Notes: generated by a model not told the origin, from the sequence alone. A stretch of DNA of 15,838 nucleotides from Bacillota bacterium (GCA_023395775.1 JAEWYA010000039.1:1-15838), one strand, 5' to 3'. Counted from the stretch's first letter, positions 7,638 to 15,079 are shown. A program made the numbers and translations.

Positions 7638-8243
7638 TCAATTCGATGACGACTCCTCCAGCAGATGCATCACCGAGACCTCATAGGCTGTCCGCTGCTG
7701 GGGTGCGCCGTCCACTACTTTTGTGTAGACCCGGCTCTGAAACCGACCCTCAATCCCCAGAATATCCCCGACTTTTTTGCGGCTGACGGTCTGGGCGAGC
7801 TGACCCCAGATGATGACGGGCAGATAGTCCGCCCGGCCGTATCTCCGACCCACCGCCAGCATGACGTCGCAGATGCTGCGGCCCAGGGGCGTCCGGCGGA
7901 GAATGGGAGGCTTGCACAGCGTCCCTTTCAGAATGATGCGGTTTACCGGATTGCCGTCCCAGAGTTCAAGCGTCATGGCGTAAACCGTAAGTACCAGACG
8001 GCTCCCGTAACCGCTCTTGTTGTTAAAGGAGCGGAGCTGGCCCAGAACCCGCAGCCGAGCGCCCTCCTTTACCATCGGCGGCAGGGGAGTGCGCAGGAGG
8101 ATGAGAAGCGTGTCCGACTGCCCGGAAAGACGCTCCACATATAGGGGGACGCTGTAGAATTTGACGCCGTGGTTTTCGTGGGAGAAGCTGGGCGGGGCGG
8201 AAATCACACCGCACAGTTCCACTTCGTTTCTGCTTTGTTCCAT
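7638..8243 (-). CDS. SSB-like protein with two OB-fold domains
   Basis: A 201-residue cytoplasmic protein. The C-terminal half (about 101-196) is a recognisable single-stranded-DNA-binding OB fold: NRIILKGTL opens it, and LPVIIWGQLAQTV...GDILGIEGRFQSR matches the W-G-x-x-A and V-E-G-R-x-Q-x-R pattern of bacterial SSB. The N-terminal half (about 6-95) looks like a second, diverged OB fold (ELCGVISAPPSFSHENHG...LRVLGQLRSFNNK). The tail ends EESSSN and lacks the acidic DDDIPF-type tip through which housekeeping SSB recruits partners, and no rpsF or rpsR lies beside it, so this is not the replication ssb. It may be a paralogue for recombination, competence or repair. The ATG at 8243 has GAGGTG six bases upstream; an in-frame GTG at 8252 lies within that site. 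Confidence 0.8.
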   Translation of the reverse strand: MEQSRNEVELCGVISAPPSFSHENHGVKFYSVPLYVERLSGQSDTLLILLRTPLPPMVKEGARLRVLGQLRSFNNKSGYGSRLVLTVYAMTLELWDGNPVNRIILKGTLCKPPILRRTPLGRSICDVMLAVGRRYGRADYLPVIIWGQLAQTVSRKKVGDILGIEGRFQSRVYTKVVDGAPQQRTAYEVSVMHLLEESSSN

Positions 8244-8268
8244 GCCGTACACCTCTGTCCGTAAAGAT

Positions 8269-8314
8269 GGCAGAATATCGGCGGTGCAGCATAACGTGCT
8301 ACCGATATTCCGCC
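8269..8314 (-). promoter_or_regulatory. Long hairpin just upstream of the SSB-like gene
   Basis: The arms at 8269-8281 and 8302-8314 pair over 12 of 13 positions around a 20-base loop; the nine-base core GAATATCGG/CCGATATTC is perfect. The structure lies 26 bases from the SSB-like start and has no T-run after it. Read on the minus strand it is the last structure of the leader. It may control translation or mRNA stability. Confidence 0.6.
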
Positions 8315-8318
8315 GCAG

Positions 8319-8338
8319 AAAAACCGGCGCAGCCGGTT
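8319..8338 (-). terminator. Terminator-like hairpin inside the leader of the SSB-like gene
   Basis: On the minus strand AACCGGC, TGC loop, GCCGGTT followed by TTT gives a compact intrinsic terminator with five T in a row. No minus-strand gene ends upstream of it (the hydrolase there is on the plus strand), so it would act on transcripts that start in the gap between the two divergent genes, that is, as an attenuator for the SSB-like gene. Confidence 0.55.
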
Positions 8339-8408
8339 CTCCACCGCGGGTGCGGCGGGCAGACGCGAAGCGCCTGCATCTGTGGTACAGCCTATGAGGG
8401 GCCTGTCT

Positions 8409-8437
8409 GAAATAGACCGGACAATTTTACTTTTCAA
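8409..8437 (-). promoter_or_regulatory. Weak candidate promoter of the SSB-like gene
   Basis: Minus strand TTGAAA (8432-8437), 17 bases, TATTTC (8409-8414). The -35 is good and the -10 poor. It overlaps the -35 region of the divergent hydrolase promoter. A transcript from here would carry the whole structured leader (8269-8377). Confidence 0.35.
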
Positions 8438-8458
8438 ACCTGGGAATCTGTGTATAAT
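8431..8458 (+). promoter_or_regulatory. Promoter of the Mbeg1-like hydrolase gene
   Basis: TTTTCA (8431-8436), 16 bases, TATAAT (8453-8458), followed by a short AT-rich leader and AAGGGAG (8477-8483) nine bases before the ATG. The -10 matches consensus fully; the -35 matches four of six. Confidence 0.65.
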
Positions 8459-8492
8459 AATAGTAAATCAAAAAATAAGGGAGAAATGCCCA

Positions 8493-9656
8493 ATGGCAAA
8501 TCTGATGGATTATCTGGATTGGCGGGCGGACCTGACCTTTTTACAGGCCCCCTTCAACGAGGTGGATAACCTGATTTTGGCAGAGCTGGCCTTCGTGGAC
8601 CTCCACGGCATCGTTCCCGGTATCGGCGAGGGGGCGGGGGTAGCTCTGAAGGACGCGGCGGCGCGGTATTTTGCCGATGGGCGGGATAAGGTGCTGGAGA
8701 GCAGTGTGCTGGTGCCGGCACTGATTCCGGACATGCTGGAAAAAATGTGTACCTCCGCCCGGTTTGGCGATTTGATTTTGAGCTGTCACGAAGAGCATCT
8801 GGACGAGGCCCACGCAGAGCAGTTCGCCGCCATTACCGTGGAACTGCCGGGGCGCGCCGCCTACATTTCCTTCCGGGGAACGGACGATACGCTGGTGGGC
8901 TGGAAGGAGGACTTTGACATGGCCCTGCTGGATACGGTTCCCTCTCAACTGCGGGCGGCGGATTACGTGAAGCGCGCAGCGGCCCGGTACAAGGGCTGGA
9001 AACTGTATCTGGGCGGACACTCCAAGGGCGGAAATCTGGCGGTGTACAGTGCCGTCAATTGCGGAAAGGCCGTTCAAAACCGCCTTGTTGCCGTTTACAA
9101 CAACGACGGTCCCGGCTTTCGGAAGACGCTCATGAGCCGGGAGGAGCACAGGCGGGTGGCGGACCGGATTTTTACGATTTTGCCAAAGTCCTCCGTGGTG
9201 GGGCTGCTGATGGAGCATGAGGAGGCTTTTGTCGTGGTGGACTCGACCCAGGTAGGGGTCTTGCAGCACGACGGGTTTTCTTGGTGCGTCCGGGGACCAG
9301 AGTTTGTGAGGATGCATGACCTGACCGGCGTGGAGACAAATGATAAGGCTCTGAAGGAATGGGTGAACAGCCTCGATCAGGAGCAGAGAGAAAAGTTTTC
9401 CGACGCGCTGTTCAAGGTAATGTCAGCTTCGGGCGCGGAGACGCTGGCGGAGATGCGATCGCAGGGGACCAAATCCGCCGCCGCCATGCTGAAGGCCATG
9501 GTGGAACTGGACAAGGACACCCGGGCGGCGCTGAATTACGCCATTGGCGTGCTGTTTATCAAAAGCGGCGCCCAGTCCCTGCTGGACGACTGGAAGCGGG
9601 AACGCCGGCACCGCCGAAAGAAAAGGGAGGAACGGAAGGAGAGCGGGGGCGAATAG
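8493..9656 (+). CDS. Mbeg1-like (DUF2974) alpha/beta hydrolase
   Basis: A 387-residue cytoplasmic protein with the alpha/beta-hydrolase nucleophile elbow GGHSKGGN (Ser177) and the preceding strand motif AYISFRGTDDTLVGWKEDF (about 124-142), the layout of Mbeg1-like/DUF2974 proteins, which resemble class 3 lipases. NNDGPGF (203-209) probably supplies the acidic residue, and a histidine such as His249 (VLQHDGFSW) could complete the triad; I cannot prove the pairing. The C-terminus is a highly basic helix (WKRERRHRRKKREERKE) that could bind membrane or nucleic acid. The start ATG follows AAGGGAG; frames further upstream run through the structured divergent region and look non-coding. The gene is monocistronic. 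The natural substrate of the family is not established. Confidence 0.87.
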   Translation: MANLMDYLDWRADLTFLQAPFNEVDNLILAELAFVDLHGIVPGIGEGAGVALKDAAARYFADGRDKVLESSVLVPALIPDMLEKMCTSARFGDLILSCHEEHLDEAHAEQFAAITVELPGRAAYISFRGTDDTLVGWKEDFDMALLDTVPSQLRAADYVKRAAARYKGWKLYLGGHSKGGNLAVYSAVNCGKAVQNRLVAVYNNDGPGFRKTLMSREEHRRVADRIFTILPKSSVVGLLMEHEEAFVVVDSTQVGVLQHDGFSWCVRGPEFVRMHDLTGVETNDKALKEWVNSLDQEQREKFSDALFKVMSASGAETLAEMRSQGTKSAAAMLKAMVELDKDTRAALNYAIGVLFIKSGAQSLLDDWKRERRHRRKKREERKESGGE

Positions 9657-9673
9657 GAGGGGAAGAGCGTAAG

Positions 9674-9707
9674 AAACCCGGCGGGAATTAAAATTCCCGC
9701 CGGGTTT
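9674..9707. terminator. Perfect 16-base-pair hairpin between convergent genes
   Basis: AAACCCGGCGGGAATT, two bases, then its exact complement. It lies just past the hydrolase stop and before the stop of the last permease gene on the other strand. Only three T follow the stem on each side, so termination may be partial, but its position fits a shared terminator. Confidence 0.82.
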
Positions 9708-9724
9708 ACATTTGAATTTTTGAA

Positions 9725-10705
9725 TTACCGCTCTTCCCGGAAATAGGGAAGGCCCAAAGACGCGGGCGGTTGGTTTTCCTTCTTATTGCGCAGGGAAACC
9801 GCCACCAGAACGACCAGAGTCACGATATAGGGCAGCATCTTGAACAGTTCCTGAGAACTGCGGTTCAGGCCGGGAATGTAGAAATACATCCAGAACAGCA
9901 GACCGAACAGGTAAGAGCCCCAAATGGCATGGAGGGGCTTCCAGGTGGCAAAAATGACCAGAGCCACAGCCAGCCAGCCCAGAGACTCGACTCCGCCGTC
10001 ATTGGCCCAGGTGCCTTTCGTATAATCCATCACGTAGTAAAGGCCACCAAGGCCCGAGATACCCGCGCCGATGCAGGTGGCCAGATACTTGTTGCGTGTG
10101 ACGTTAATGCCCGCGGCGTCGGCAGTGCCGGGATTCTCACCCACGGCCCGCAGGTTCAGGCCCTTTCGGGACCTGCTCATGAAGAAATGCAGCGCCACCG
10201 CAATAATGATCGCCACATAGGCGAGAAAGCCGTATGAAAAGAACAGCTTGCCCACGGTTCCCAGCCCTGACAGGGGAGTGGAAGCCCGATAGGCGGAGGA
10301 AGTGGCCGCCACGGAGATCTGCCCCACACCTCCGGCCAGCTTGTTCAGGCTTCCGCCGAAGAAGTTGGCGACGCCGCCGCCGAAGATCGTCAGCGTCAGG
10401 CCGGTGACGTTCTGGTTGGCCCGGAGAGAGATGGTCAGGAAGCTAAAAATCAAACCGCCCAGCGCCGCCGCGCCAAAGGCGCACACCAGCGCGATCACAA
10501 GCCCCACCATAGGGGAGGGAGTGGACGTGGACGCCTCATAGAAGAACGCGCCGATCAGGCCCGCGATGCCGCCCAGGTACATGATGCCGGGGACGCCCAG
10601 ATTCAGGTTGCCGGACCGTTCCGTCAGGATCTCGCCGAGAGCGCCGAACATGATGACCGAGCCGAACATGATGGCGGCCTGGAACAGGGATACAAATTGT
10701 GTCAT
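9725..10705 (-). CDS. BMP-type ABC transporter permease, second subunit
   Basis: A 326-residue inner-membrane permease of the BPD_transp_2 family, as in nucleoside importers (NupQ- or RnsD-like). It has about eight to ten hydrophobic helices. The motif GEILTERSGNLNLGVPGIMYLGG (about 24-46) is the characteristic opening of this subunit, and SLRANQNVTGLTLTIFGGG is also typical. The LRAVGENPGTADAAGINV stretch is the cytoplasmic coupling loop that meets the ATPase. It follows the first permease gene by 14 bases, with GGGAGG in the gap, and is the last gene of the operon. The substrate is not shown by the permease itself; nucleoside or purine base is inferred from the family. Confidence 0.93.
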   Translation of the reverse strand: MTQFVSLFQAAIMFGSVIMFGALGEILTERSGNLNLGVPGIMYLGGIAGLIGAFFYEASTSTPSPMVGLVIALVCAFGAAALGGLIFSFLTISLRANQNVTGLTLTIFGGGVANFFGGSLNKLAGGVGQISVAATSSAYRASTPLSGLGTVGKLFFSYGFLAYVAIIIAVALHFFMSRSRKGLNLRAVGENPGTADAAGINVTRNKYLATCIGAGISGLGGLYYVMDYTKGTWANDGGVESLGWLAVALVIFATWKPLHAIWGSYLFGLLFWMYFYIPGLNRSSQELFKMLPYIVTLVVLVAVSLRNKKENQPPASLGLPYFREER

Positions 10706-10719
10706 ATGTCCACCCTCCC

Positions 10720-11820
10720 TCAGCTGTGCTTATGGCGGAAGCTGACCTTGTAGTTGATGAAGAACTCGCTACCTAAGATGCAAAACAGCAAAATGCCGGT
10801 AATAATGTGGGAGACGAAATTATTCAGGTTGTACCGGGAGGCAATCTCCACGGCGCCCTTTTCCAGGAACATCAGCAGGAAGGAGAACAAAATCATCACG
10901 AAGGTGTTGAATTTTGCCAGCCACGCCACGATGATGGCCGTGAAGCCCCGGCCTCCGGCGGTGTCGACGGAGATGGTGTGAGACGAGCCGGAGACGGCTA
11001 AGAATCCCGAGATGCCGCAGATGGCGCCGGAGAGGAACATGGTGCGGATGTAGACCTTCTTCACGTTGATACCGGCGTACCGTGCGGTGTTCTCGCTGTC
11101 GCCCACCACGGAGATCTCATAGCCCTGCTTGGAGTATTTGAGGTAAATGTACATGAGCACAGCCAACGCCAGCACGATGACGACATTCAGGGTGTACGCC
11201 TGCCCGAACACGCTGGGAATCCAGCCAGCCCGGGAGGTCTGGTTGATAATACCCACGGAGTTGGACCCCACGGGGTTCTCCCACTTGGACACGGCGTAGC
11301 TGGTCAGCTGGATGGCGACGTAGTTCATCATCAGGGTAAACAGCGTTTCGTTGGTGCCCCAGCGGGCCTTGAACACGCCGGGAATCAGACCCCATACGCC
11401 GCCCGCGATCACGGAGACGATCAACATGATTACAAGGAGCACAGGCGTGGGGAGAGAACCGCCCAGATAAATCATGCAGGCCGCGGTGGCGATGCCGCCC
11501 ACCAGAATTTGACCCTCCGCGCCGATGTTCCAAAATCGCATTTTGAAGGCCGGGGCCAGACCTACGGCGATGCAGAGCATCATCATGGCGTCCCGGATGG
11601 TGACCCACGCCCGGCGTGAGGTACCGAACGCGCCCTCAAACATCGCGCCGTATACCTTCAGGGGGCTAAGGTGGACAATGGAGAAAATGACGAGACCGGA
11701 GATTACCAGCGCCAGAATCAGCGCTGTGCCGCGGATGGTCCAGGCCTTGCCCTTGGAAATGCCGACTCGTTTGGATACGTGGATGAGGGGCTCTCTGTGT
11801 TCAGCTACGGGACTGCTCAT
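10720..11820 (-). CDS. BMP-type ABC transporter permease, first subunit
   Basis: A 366-residue inner-membrane permease (NupP- or RnsC-like). After a 28-residue cytoplasmic tail come about eight to ten hydrophobic helices. MRFWNIGAEGQILVGGI (about 94-110) is the signature of the subunit, and ISVVGDSENTARYAGINVKK is the coupling loop toward the ATPase. It pairs with the following permease as the two-subunit membrane channel. Its start overlaps the last 20 bases of the ATPase gene, and GGAGG lies inside that gene nine bases upstream, so translation is coupled. Family is certain and substrate inferred. Confidence 0.93.
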   Translation of the reverse strand: MSSPVAEHREPLIHVSKRVGISKGKAWTIRGTALILALVISGLVIFSIVHLSPLKVYGAMFEGAFGTSRRAWVTIRDAMMMLCIAVGLAPAFKMRFWNIGAEGQILVGGIATAACMIYLGGSLPTPVLLVIMLIVSVIAGGVWGLIPGVFKARWGTNETLFTLMMNYVAIQLTSYAVSKWENPVGSNSVGIINQTSRAGWIPSVFGQAYTLNVVIVLALAVLMYIYLKYSKQGYEISVVGDSENTARYAGINVKKVYIRTMFLSGAICGISGFLAVSGSSHTISVDTAGGRGFTAIIVAWLAKFNTFVMILFSFLLMFLEKGAVEIASRYNLNNFVSHIITGILLFCILGSEFFINYKVSFRHKHS

Positions 11821-13393
11821 ATGCCTGCCCCTCCTTCCTGAACTGGGTCATCAGAAGACCGATGCCCTCTTTCGTGGCTTCCTCCCGGGGGACGATGCCG
11901 CTGACCTGGCCGCCGCAGAGGACCAGAATCCGGTCGCACAGCTCCAACAGTACATCCAGATCCTCGCCAACATAGATGACGGCGACGCCCTTGAGCTTTT
12001 GCTCCGTCATGAGATTGTAGATCGTATAGGAGGTGTTGATGTCAAGGCCCCGGACGGCGTAGGCGCTCATGAGCACCGTGGGGTCCATGGCAATCTCGCG
12101 GCCTACCAGAACCTTCTGCACGTTGCCGCCGGAGAGCTTTCTTACCGGCGTGTTGATGCTGGGCGTGACGACCTCCAGCTCTTGTACCACCGTTTCGGCC
12201 AGCTTTTTCGGCTTTTTCCGGTCGGCGAAGATGCCCCGACCGGTGAGGTAGCTGCGCAGGAGCATGTTGTCCGTCAAATCCATGTTGGCGACAAGCCCCA
12301 TGCCCAGCCGGTCCTCCGGCACAAAGGACAGAGCCACGCCCATTTTTGAGATGTCCAGCGGGTTTTTGCCAATCAGCTCATGGATATGCTTCCGGTTCTC
12401 CGCATCATCGGCGGGTGCATTCGGATTCCATTGTTCATCCTTGTAGAAAATATGGCTGTCCGGCTCGCAGACCTGAAGGCCTGCGATGGCCTCCAGCAAT
12501 TGCTTTTGGCCGGAGCCGGAAATACCCGCGATGCCCAGAATCTCGCCGCTGCGGGCGGTAAAGCTCACGTCGCTGAGACGGGGGACCCCATCTTTATCCT
12601 TCACGGTCAGGTGCTGAACCTCGATGCGCTCCGCTACCTTCTCCGCTTTCGGACAATCAATGTTCAACTCTACGGCCCGTCCCACCATCATGTCGGTGAG
12701 TTTCTGGGGGTCCGTTTCACTGGTCTTCACATCTCCGATGTACTTGCCTTTTCGCAGTACCGCCACCCGGTCGGACACGTCCATGACCTCGTGCAGCTTG
12801 TGGGTGATAATGACCAAAGCCTTACCGTCTGCTTTCATGTTCCGCATGACCGCAAACAGCTTATCGGTTTCCTGCGGGGTCAGGACAGCGGTGGGTTCAT
12901 CCAAAATCAAGATATTCGCGCCCCGATAAAGGACTTTCACGATTTCCACCGTCTGTTTCTGAGACACGGTCATGTCGTAGACCTTTTGATTGGGGTCAAT
13001 GTCGAAGCCGTATCGGTCGGCGATCTCCTTGACCTTTAACGCGATGTTCCTGCGATCCAGCTTTCCGTCCTCGTTCAGTCCCAGAACAATATTTTCTGCG
13101 GCGGTGAACACGTCCACCAACTTGAAATGCTGATGGATCATGCCGATGCCCAGATCGAACGCATCCTTTGGGGAGCGAATGGTCACGGCCTTTCCATTTA
13201 CATAGATCTGCCCCTCGTCGGGGAAATAGATGCCGGAGAGCATGTTCATCAGCGTGGTCTTGCCACTGCCGTTCTCCCCCAAAAGAGAGAGAATCTCTCC
13301 GCACTGAAGCTCAAGATCCACCGCGTCGTTGGCGACGACTTCGCCAAACCGCTTGGTAACCCGCTTCATCGAGACTGCGCAGGCTGTTTCCAA
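11801..13393 (-). CDS. BMP-type ABC transporter ATP-binding protein, two ATPase domains
   Basis: A 530-residue cytoplasmic ATPase made of two fused nucleotide-binding domains, as in the NupO/RnsB group. Domain 1 has Walker A GENGSGKTT (39-47), a Q-loop in MIHQHFKLV, a changed signature MTVSQKQ (about 141-147), Walker B ILILDEPTAVLTPQE and the H-loop ITHKLHEV. Domain 2 has the family's normally degenerate Walker A (GISGSGQKQ), a full LSGGN signature and RGLD in place of a classical Walker B end; it is likely the weaker catalytic site. The TTG at 13393 is preferred: AGGAAAGGA lies about nine bases upstream and the protein then lines up with the family start (TACAVSMKRVTKRFG). A GTG at 13441 would add 16 unrelated residues. 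It has its own promoter. Confidence 0.92.
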   Translation of the reverse strand: METACAVSMKRVTKRFGEVVANDAVDLELQCGEILSLLGENGSGKTTLMNMLSGIYFPDEGQIYVNGKAVTIRSPKDAFDLGIGMIHQHFKLVDVFTAAENIVLGLNEDGKLDRRNIALKVKEIADRYGFDIDPNQKVYDMTVSQKQTVEIVKVLYRGANILILDEPTAVLTPQETDKLFAVMRNMKADGKALVIITHKLHEVMDVSDRVAVLRKGKYIGDVKTSETDPQKLTDMMVGRAVELNIDCPKAEKVAERIEVQHLTVKDKDGVPRLSDVSFTARSGEILGIAGISGSGQKQLLEAIAGLQVCEPDSHIFYKDEQWNPNAPADDAENRKHIHELIGKNPLDISKMGVALSFVPEDRLGMGLVANMDLTDNMLLRSYLTGRGIFADRKKPKKLAETVVQELEVVTPSINTPVRKLSGGNVQKVLVGREIAMDPTVLMSAYAVRGLDINTSYTIYNLMTEQKLKGVAVIYVGEDLDVLLELCDRILVLCGGQVSGIVPREEATKEGIGLLMTQFRKEGQAYEQSRS

Positions 13394-13486
13394 GAAAGAC
13401 CATCCTTTCCTGCCAAAAGTGGCTTCAAATATGAATGACACAGGGATAACGCCGGATGGGTTGACCGACTCCTGTGAGATAAGATC

Positions 13487-13515
13487 AGTATAGCATGGTT
13501 TTGTCGCCTTGTAAA
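13487..13515 (-). promoter_or_regulatory. Strong promoter of the ATPase-permease operon
   Basis: Minus strand TTTACA (13510-13515), 17 bases, TATACT (13487-13492), with TGC as an extended -10. Very AT-rich DNA with A and T tracts lies just upstream (13527-13590) and could act as an UP element. GCGATTT is repeated twice in tandem (13513-13526) against the -35. The leader to the ATPase start is about 90 bases. This shows the ATPase and permease genes need not depend on the binding-protein promoter. Confidence 0.75.
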
Positions 13516-13656
13516 TCGCAAATCGCTAAAAAAATGTTAGAATTGAATATTTTTTTTTAGGAAAAACAAAAATAATTGTAATAAGCGTCTAAAACGATGG
13601 ACCTTTTTTGGAAGCGCGGGAGACAGATCCCACGCTGGCGATGCCCGCGTAAAAAT

Positions 13657-13697
13657 AAAAGTTTCCCCGCCGCAGAATGCACGGCGGGGAAACTTTT
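13657..13697 (-). terminator. Terminator between binding-protein and ATPase genes
   Basis: A perfect 16-base-pair stem (AAAAGTTTCCCCGCCG with its complement) around a nine-base loop, then TTTTATTTTT on the minus strand. It should end most binding-protein transcripts before the ATPase gene. The 375-base gap 13394-13768 holds this terminator, the hairpin at 13716-13747, an AT-rich stretch and the operon promoter; I see no gene in it. Confidence 0.9.
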
Positions 13698-13715
13698 GTG
13701 TTATAATCGGCCGCC

Positions 13716-13747
13716 TCTTCAATTAGAATGTCTGCTTTAATTGAAGA
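13716..13747. repeat. Second hairpin in the 3' untranslated region of the binding-protein gene
   Basis: TCTTCAATTA and TAATTGAAGA form perfect 10-base arms around a 12-base loop, about 20 bases past the stop of the binding-protein gene and before the GC-rich terminator. It has no T-run. It may protect the 3' end of the binding-protein mRNA. Confidence 0.6.
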
Positions 13748-13768
13748 TTGGCAGTCAGAGGCAGACGA

Positions 13769-15019
13769 TCAGTTCAGCTCGGTGATGCCGTCGATCCGCA
13801 GAGAGAAGGACGGAGCGGACTGGAAGTAAGACTCGTGATAGTAGCCGTCGGAGATGGCCTCGTCGGCGTCGTTGACAAAATCGCCATTGGTATCGGTGGC
13901 GAAGGCATTGGTGACCGGCTTGCCGCCCATGGTAAACTTTGCGGTGTCGAACACGTGCAAAGAACCGTCCTTGATGGCTGCGACGGCAGCGTCAACGGCA
14001 TCCTGGGTGCCAGCGGCGCAGGCGGAGCCCAGCGTGGAGATCATGACGCCGTTTTCGGCGTAGCCGTTGCAGTAATCGGACTTCAGAGTGCCGCCCTCCA
14101 TAGCGGTCTTGATGATCTCCTCATAGGCGACCTCCCAGTTGTTCTGGGGAGAGGTCAAAGCCACATCGGGAGCGACGGACAGCATATCCACATTGTAGCC
14201 CACGGAGAAGACGTTGGCGTTGCCCTTGTCATGAGCGGCCTGAACGGCAGAGGGAGCGCCGGTGGAGTCGGCGTGCTGGCCAATGATGACGCAGCCGCGG
14301 CTGATCAGGGAATTGGCGGCCTCGCCCTCAGCGGTGATATCAAACCAGGAGTTGGTGTAGGTCACGTCCATATGTGCGGTGGGAACGATGGAGCGGATGC
14401 CCAGGAAGAACGCGGTGTAGCCGGAAACCACTTCCGCATAGGGATAGGCGCCCACATAGCCGATGTACGGATCGGTGACGGAGCCGGAATCCATCAGCTC
14501 CTTCAGCTTCATGCCGGCCACGATACCGGAGACATAGCGGGCCTCATAGATATTGTCGAAGAAATTGCAGAAATTGGTGAGTCCCGCGGTCTTGGCATGA
14601 GTGCCGGTTGCGTGGGCAAAGTAAATGTCGGGATACTCCTGGGCGGCCTGCATAATATAGGTCTCATGACCAAAGGAGTTGGCAAAAATGATGTTGCAGC
14701 CCTGTTCCGCCAGATCCACGGCGGCGTCATAGCAGGACTGATCCTCTTTGACGGAGTATTTGTAGATCAGATTCGTGGTAGGATCGATGCCCAGCGCCTT
14801 GCAGGCGGCCTCGATCCCCTGCATATGTGCGTAGGTGTAGCCCTCGTTTTCATCGCCGACCAAAATTGCGCCAACCTTGAAATCGCTGTTGCTGGAGGTG
14901 TCGCTGCCGGAAGTAGAGGCCGAGGGGGCGCTGGAACCGCTGGAACTGCCGGAGTCGCCGCAGGCGGCCAGGCTCAAGACCATGACGACTGACAGCAGCA
15001 GTGCAAGAAACTTCTTCAT
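13769..15019 (-). CDS. BMP-family substrate-binding lipoprotein
   Basis: A 416-residue exported lipoprotein, the capture subunit of the ABC importer encoded downstream. Signal peptide MKKFLALLLSVVMVLSLAAC (lipobox LAAC, Cys20) is followed by a Ser/Gly/Ala linker to about residue 45. The mature domain is of the Bmp/Med/PnrA type: FKVGAILVGDENEGYTYAHMQGIEAA opens the first lobe, NIIFANSFGHETYIMQAAQEYPDIYFAHATG continues it, and GYVGAYPYAEVVSGYTAFFLGIRS leads into the second lobe. Family members bind nucleosides or purine bases; the exact ligand is not readable from sequence. The ATG at 15019 has AAGGAGGA (15027-15034) about eight bases upstream. It has its own promoter and a terminator after it, so it can be made in excess of the membrane parts, as is usual for such importers. 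Confidence 0.93.
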   Translation of the reverse strand: MKKFLALLLSVVMVLSLAACGDSGSSSGSSAPSASTSGSDTSSNSDFKVGAILVGDENEGYTYAHMQGIEAACKALGIDPTTNLIYKYSVKEDQSCYDAAVDLAEQGCNIIFANSFGHETYIMQAAQEYPDIYFAHATGTHAKTAGLTNFCNFFDNIYEARYVSGIVAGMKLKELMDSGSVTDPYIGYVGAYPYAEVVSGYTAFFLGIRSIVPTAHMDVTYTNSWFDITAEGEAANSLISRGCVIIGQHADSTGAPSAVQAAHDKGNANVFSVGYNVDMLSVAPDVALTSPQNNWEVAYEEIIKTAMEGGTLKSDYCNGYAENGVMISTLGSACAAGTQDAVDAAVAAIKDGSLHVFDTAKFTMGGKPVTNAFATDTNGDFVNDADEAISDGYYHESYFQSAPSFSLRIDGITELN

Positions 15020-15055
15020 TCTGTTATCCTCCTTAAAATGTTTGAAGACCAAAAA

Positions 15056-15070
15056 GGGGATGATTTCCCC
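15056..15070 (-). promoter_or_regulatory. 5' leader hairpin followed by a T-run
   Basis: On the minus strand GGGGA, five bases, TCCCC, then TTTTT. It lies between the promoter and the ribosome binding site of the binding-protein gene and begins only a few bases after the expected transcription start. It could be a small attenuator or, since it is so close to the 5' end, a stabilising cap hairpin. Confidence 0.5.
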
Positions 15071-15079
15071 ATAGTCTTT

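Noticed and set aside
8204..8437. A 77-codon minus-strand frame in the divergent gap
   Set aside because: It runs through several strong hairpins, including a terminator-like one, and overlaps the SSB-like start out of frame. It has no ribosome binding site of note. The region is better read as a structured leader.
8541..9317. A 258-codon open frame on the minus strand
   Set aside because: It is antisense to the Mbeg1-like hydrolase, which has the catalytic motif, promoter and ribosome binding site.
13394..13500. Possible guanine-type riboswitch before the ATPase operon
   Set aside because: I looked for the conserved purine-riboswitch core because the transporter may carry purines. The roughly 90-base leader is short and shows only a weak CACAGG/CCTGTG pairing, without the conserved loop sequences.
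13748..14992. A 414-codon open frame on the plus strand
   Set aside because: It is exactly antisense to the BMP lipoprotein gene, whose lipobox, domain pattern, ribosome binding site and promoter are clear. The frame stays open through GC-rich codon bias and its product has no recognisable domain.
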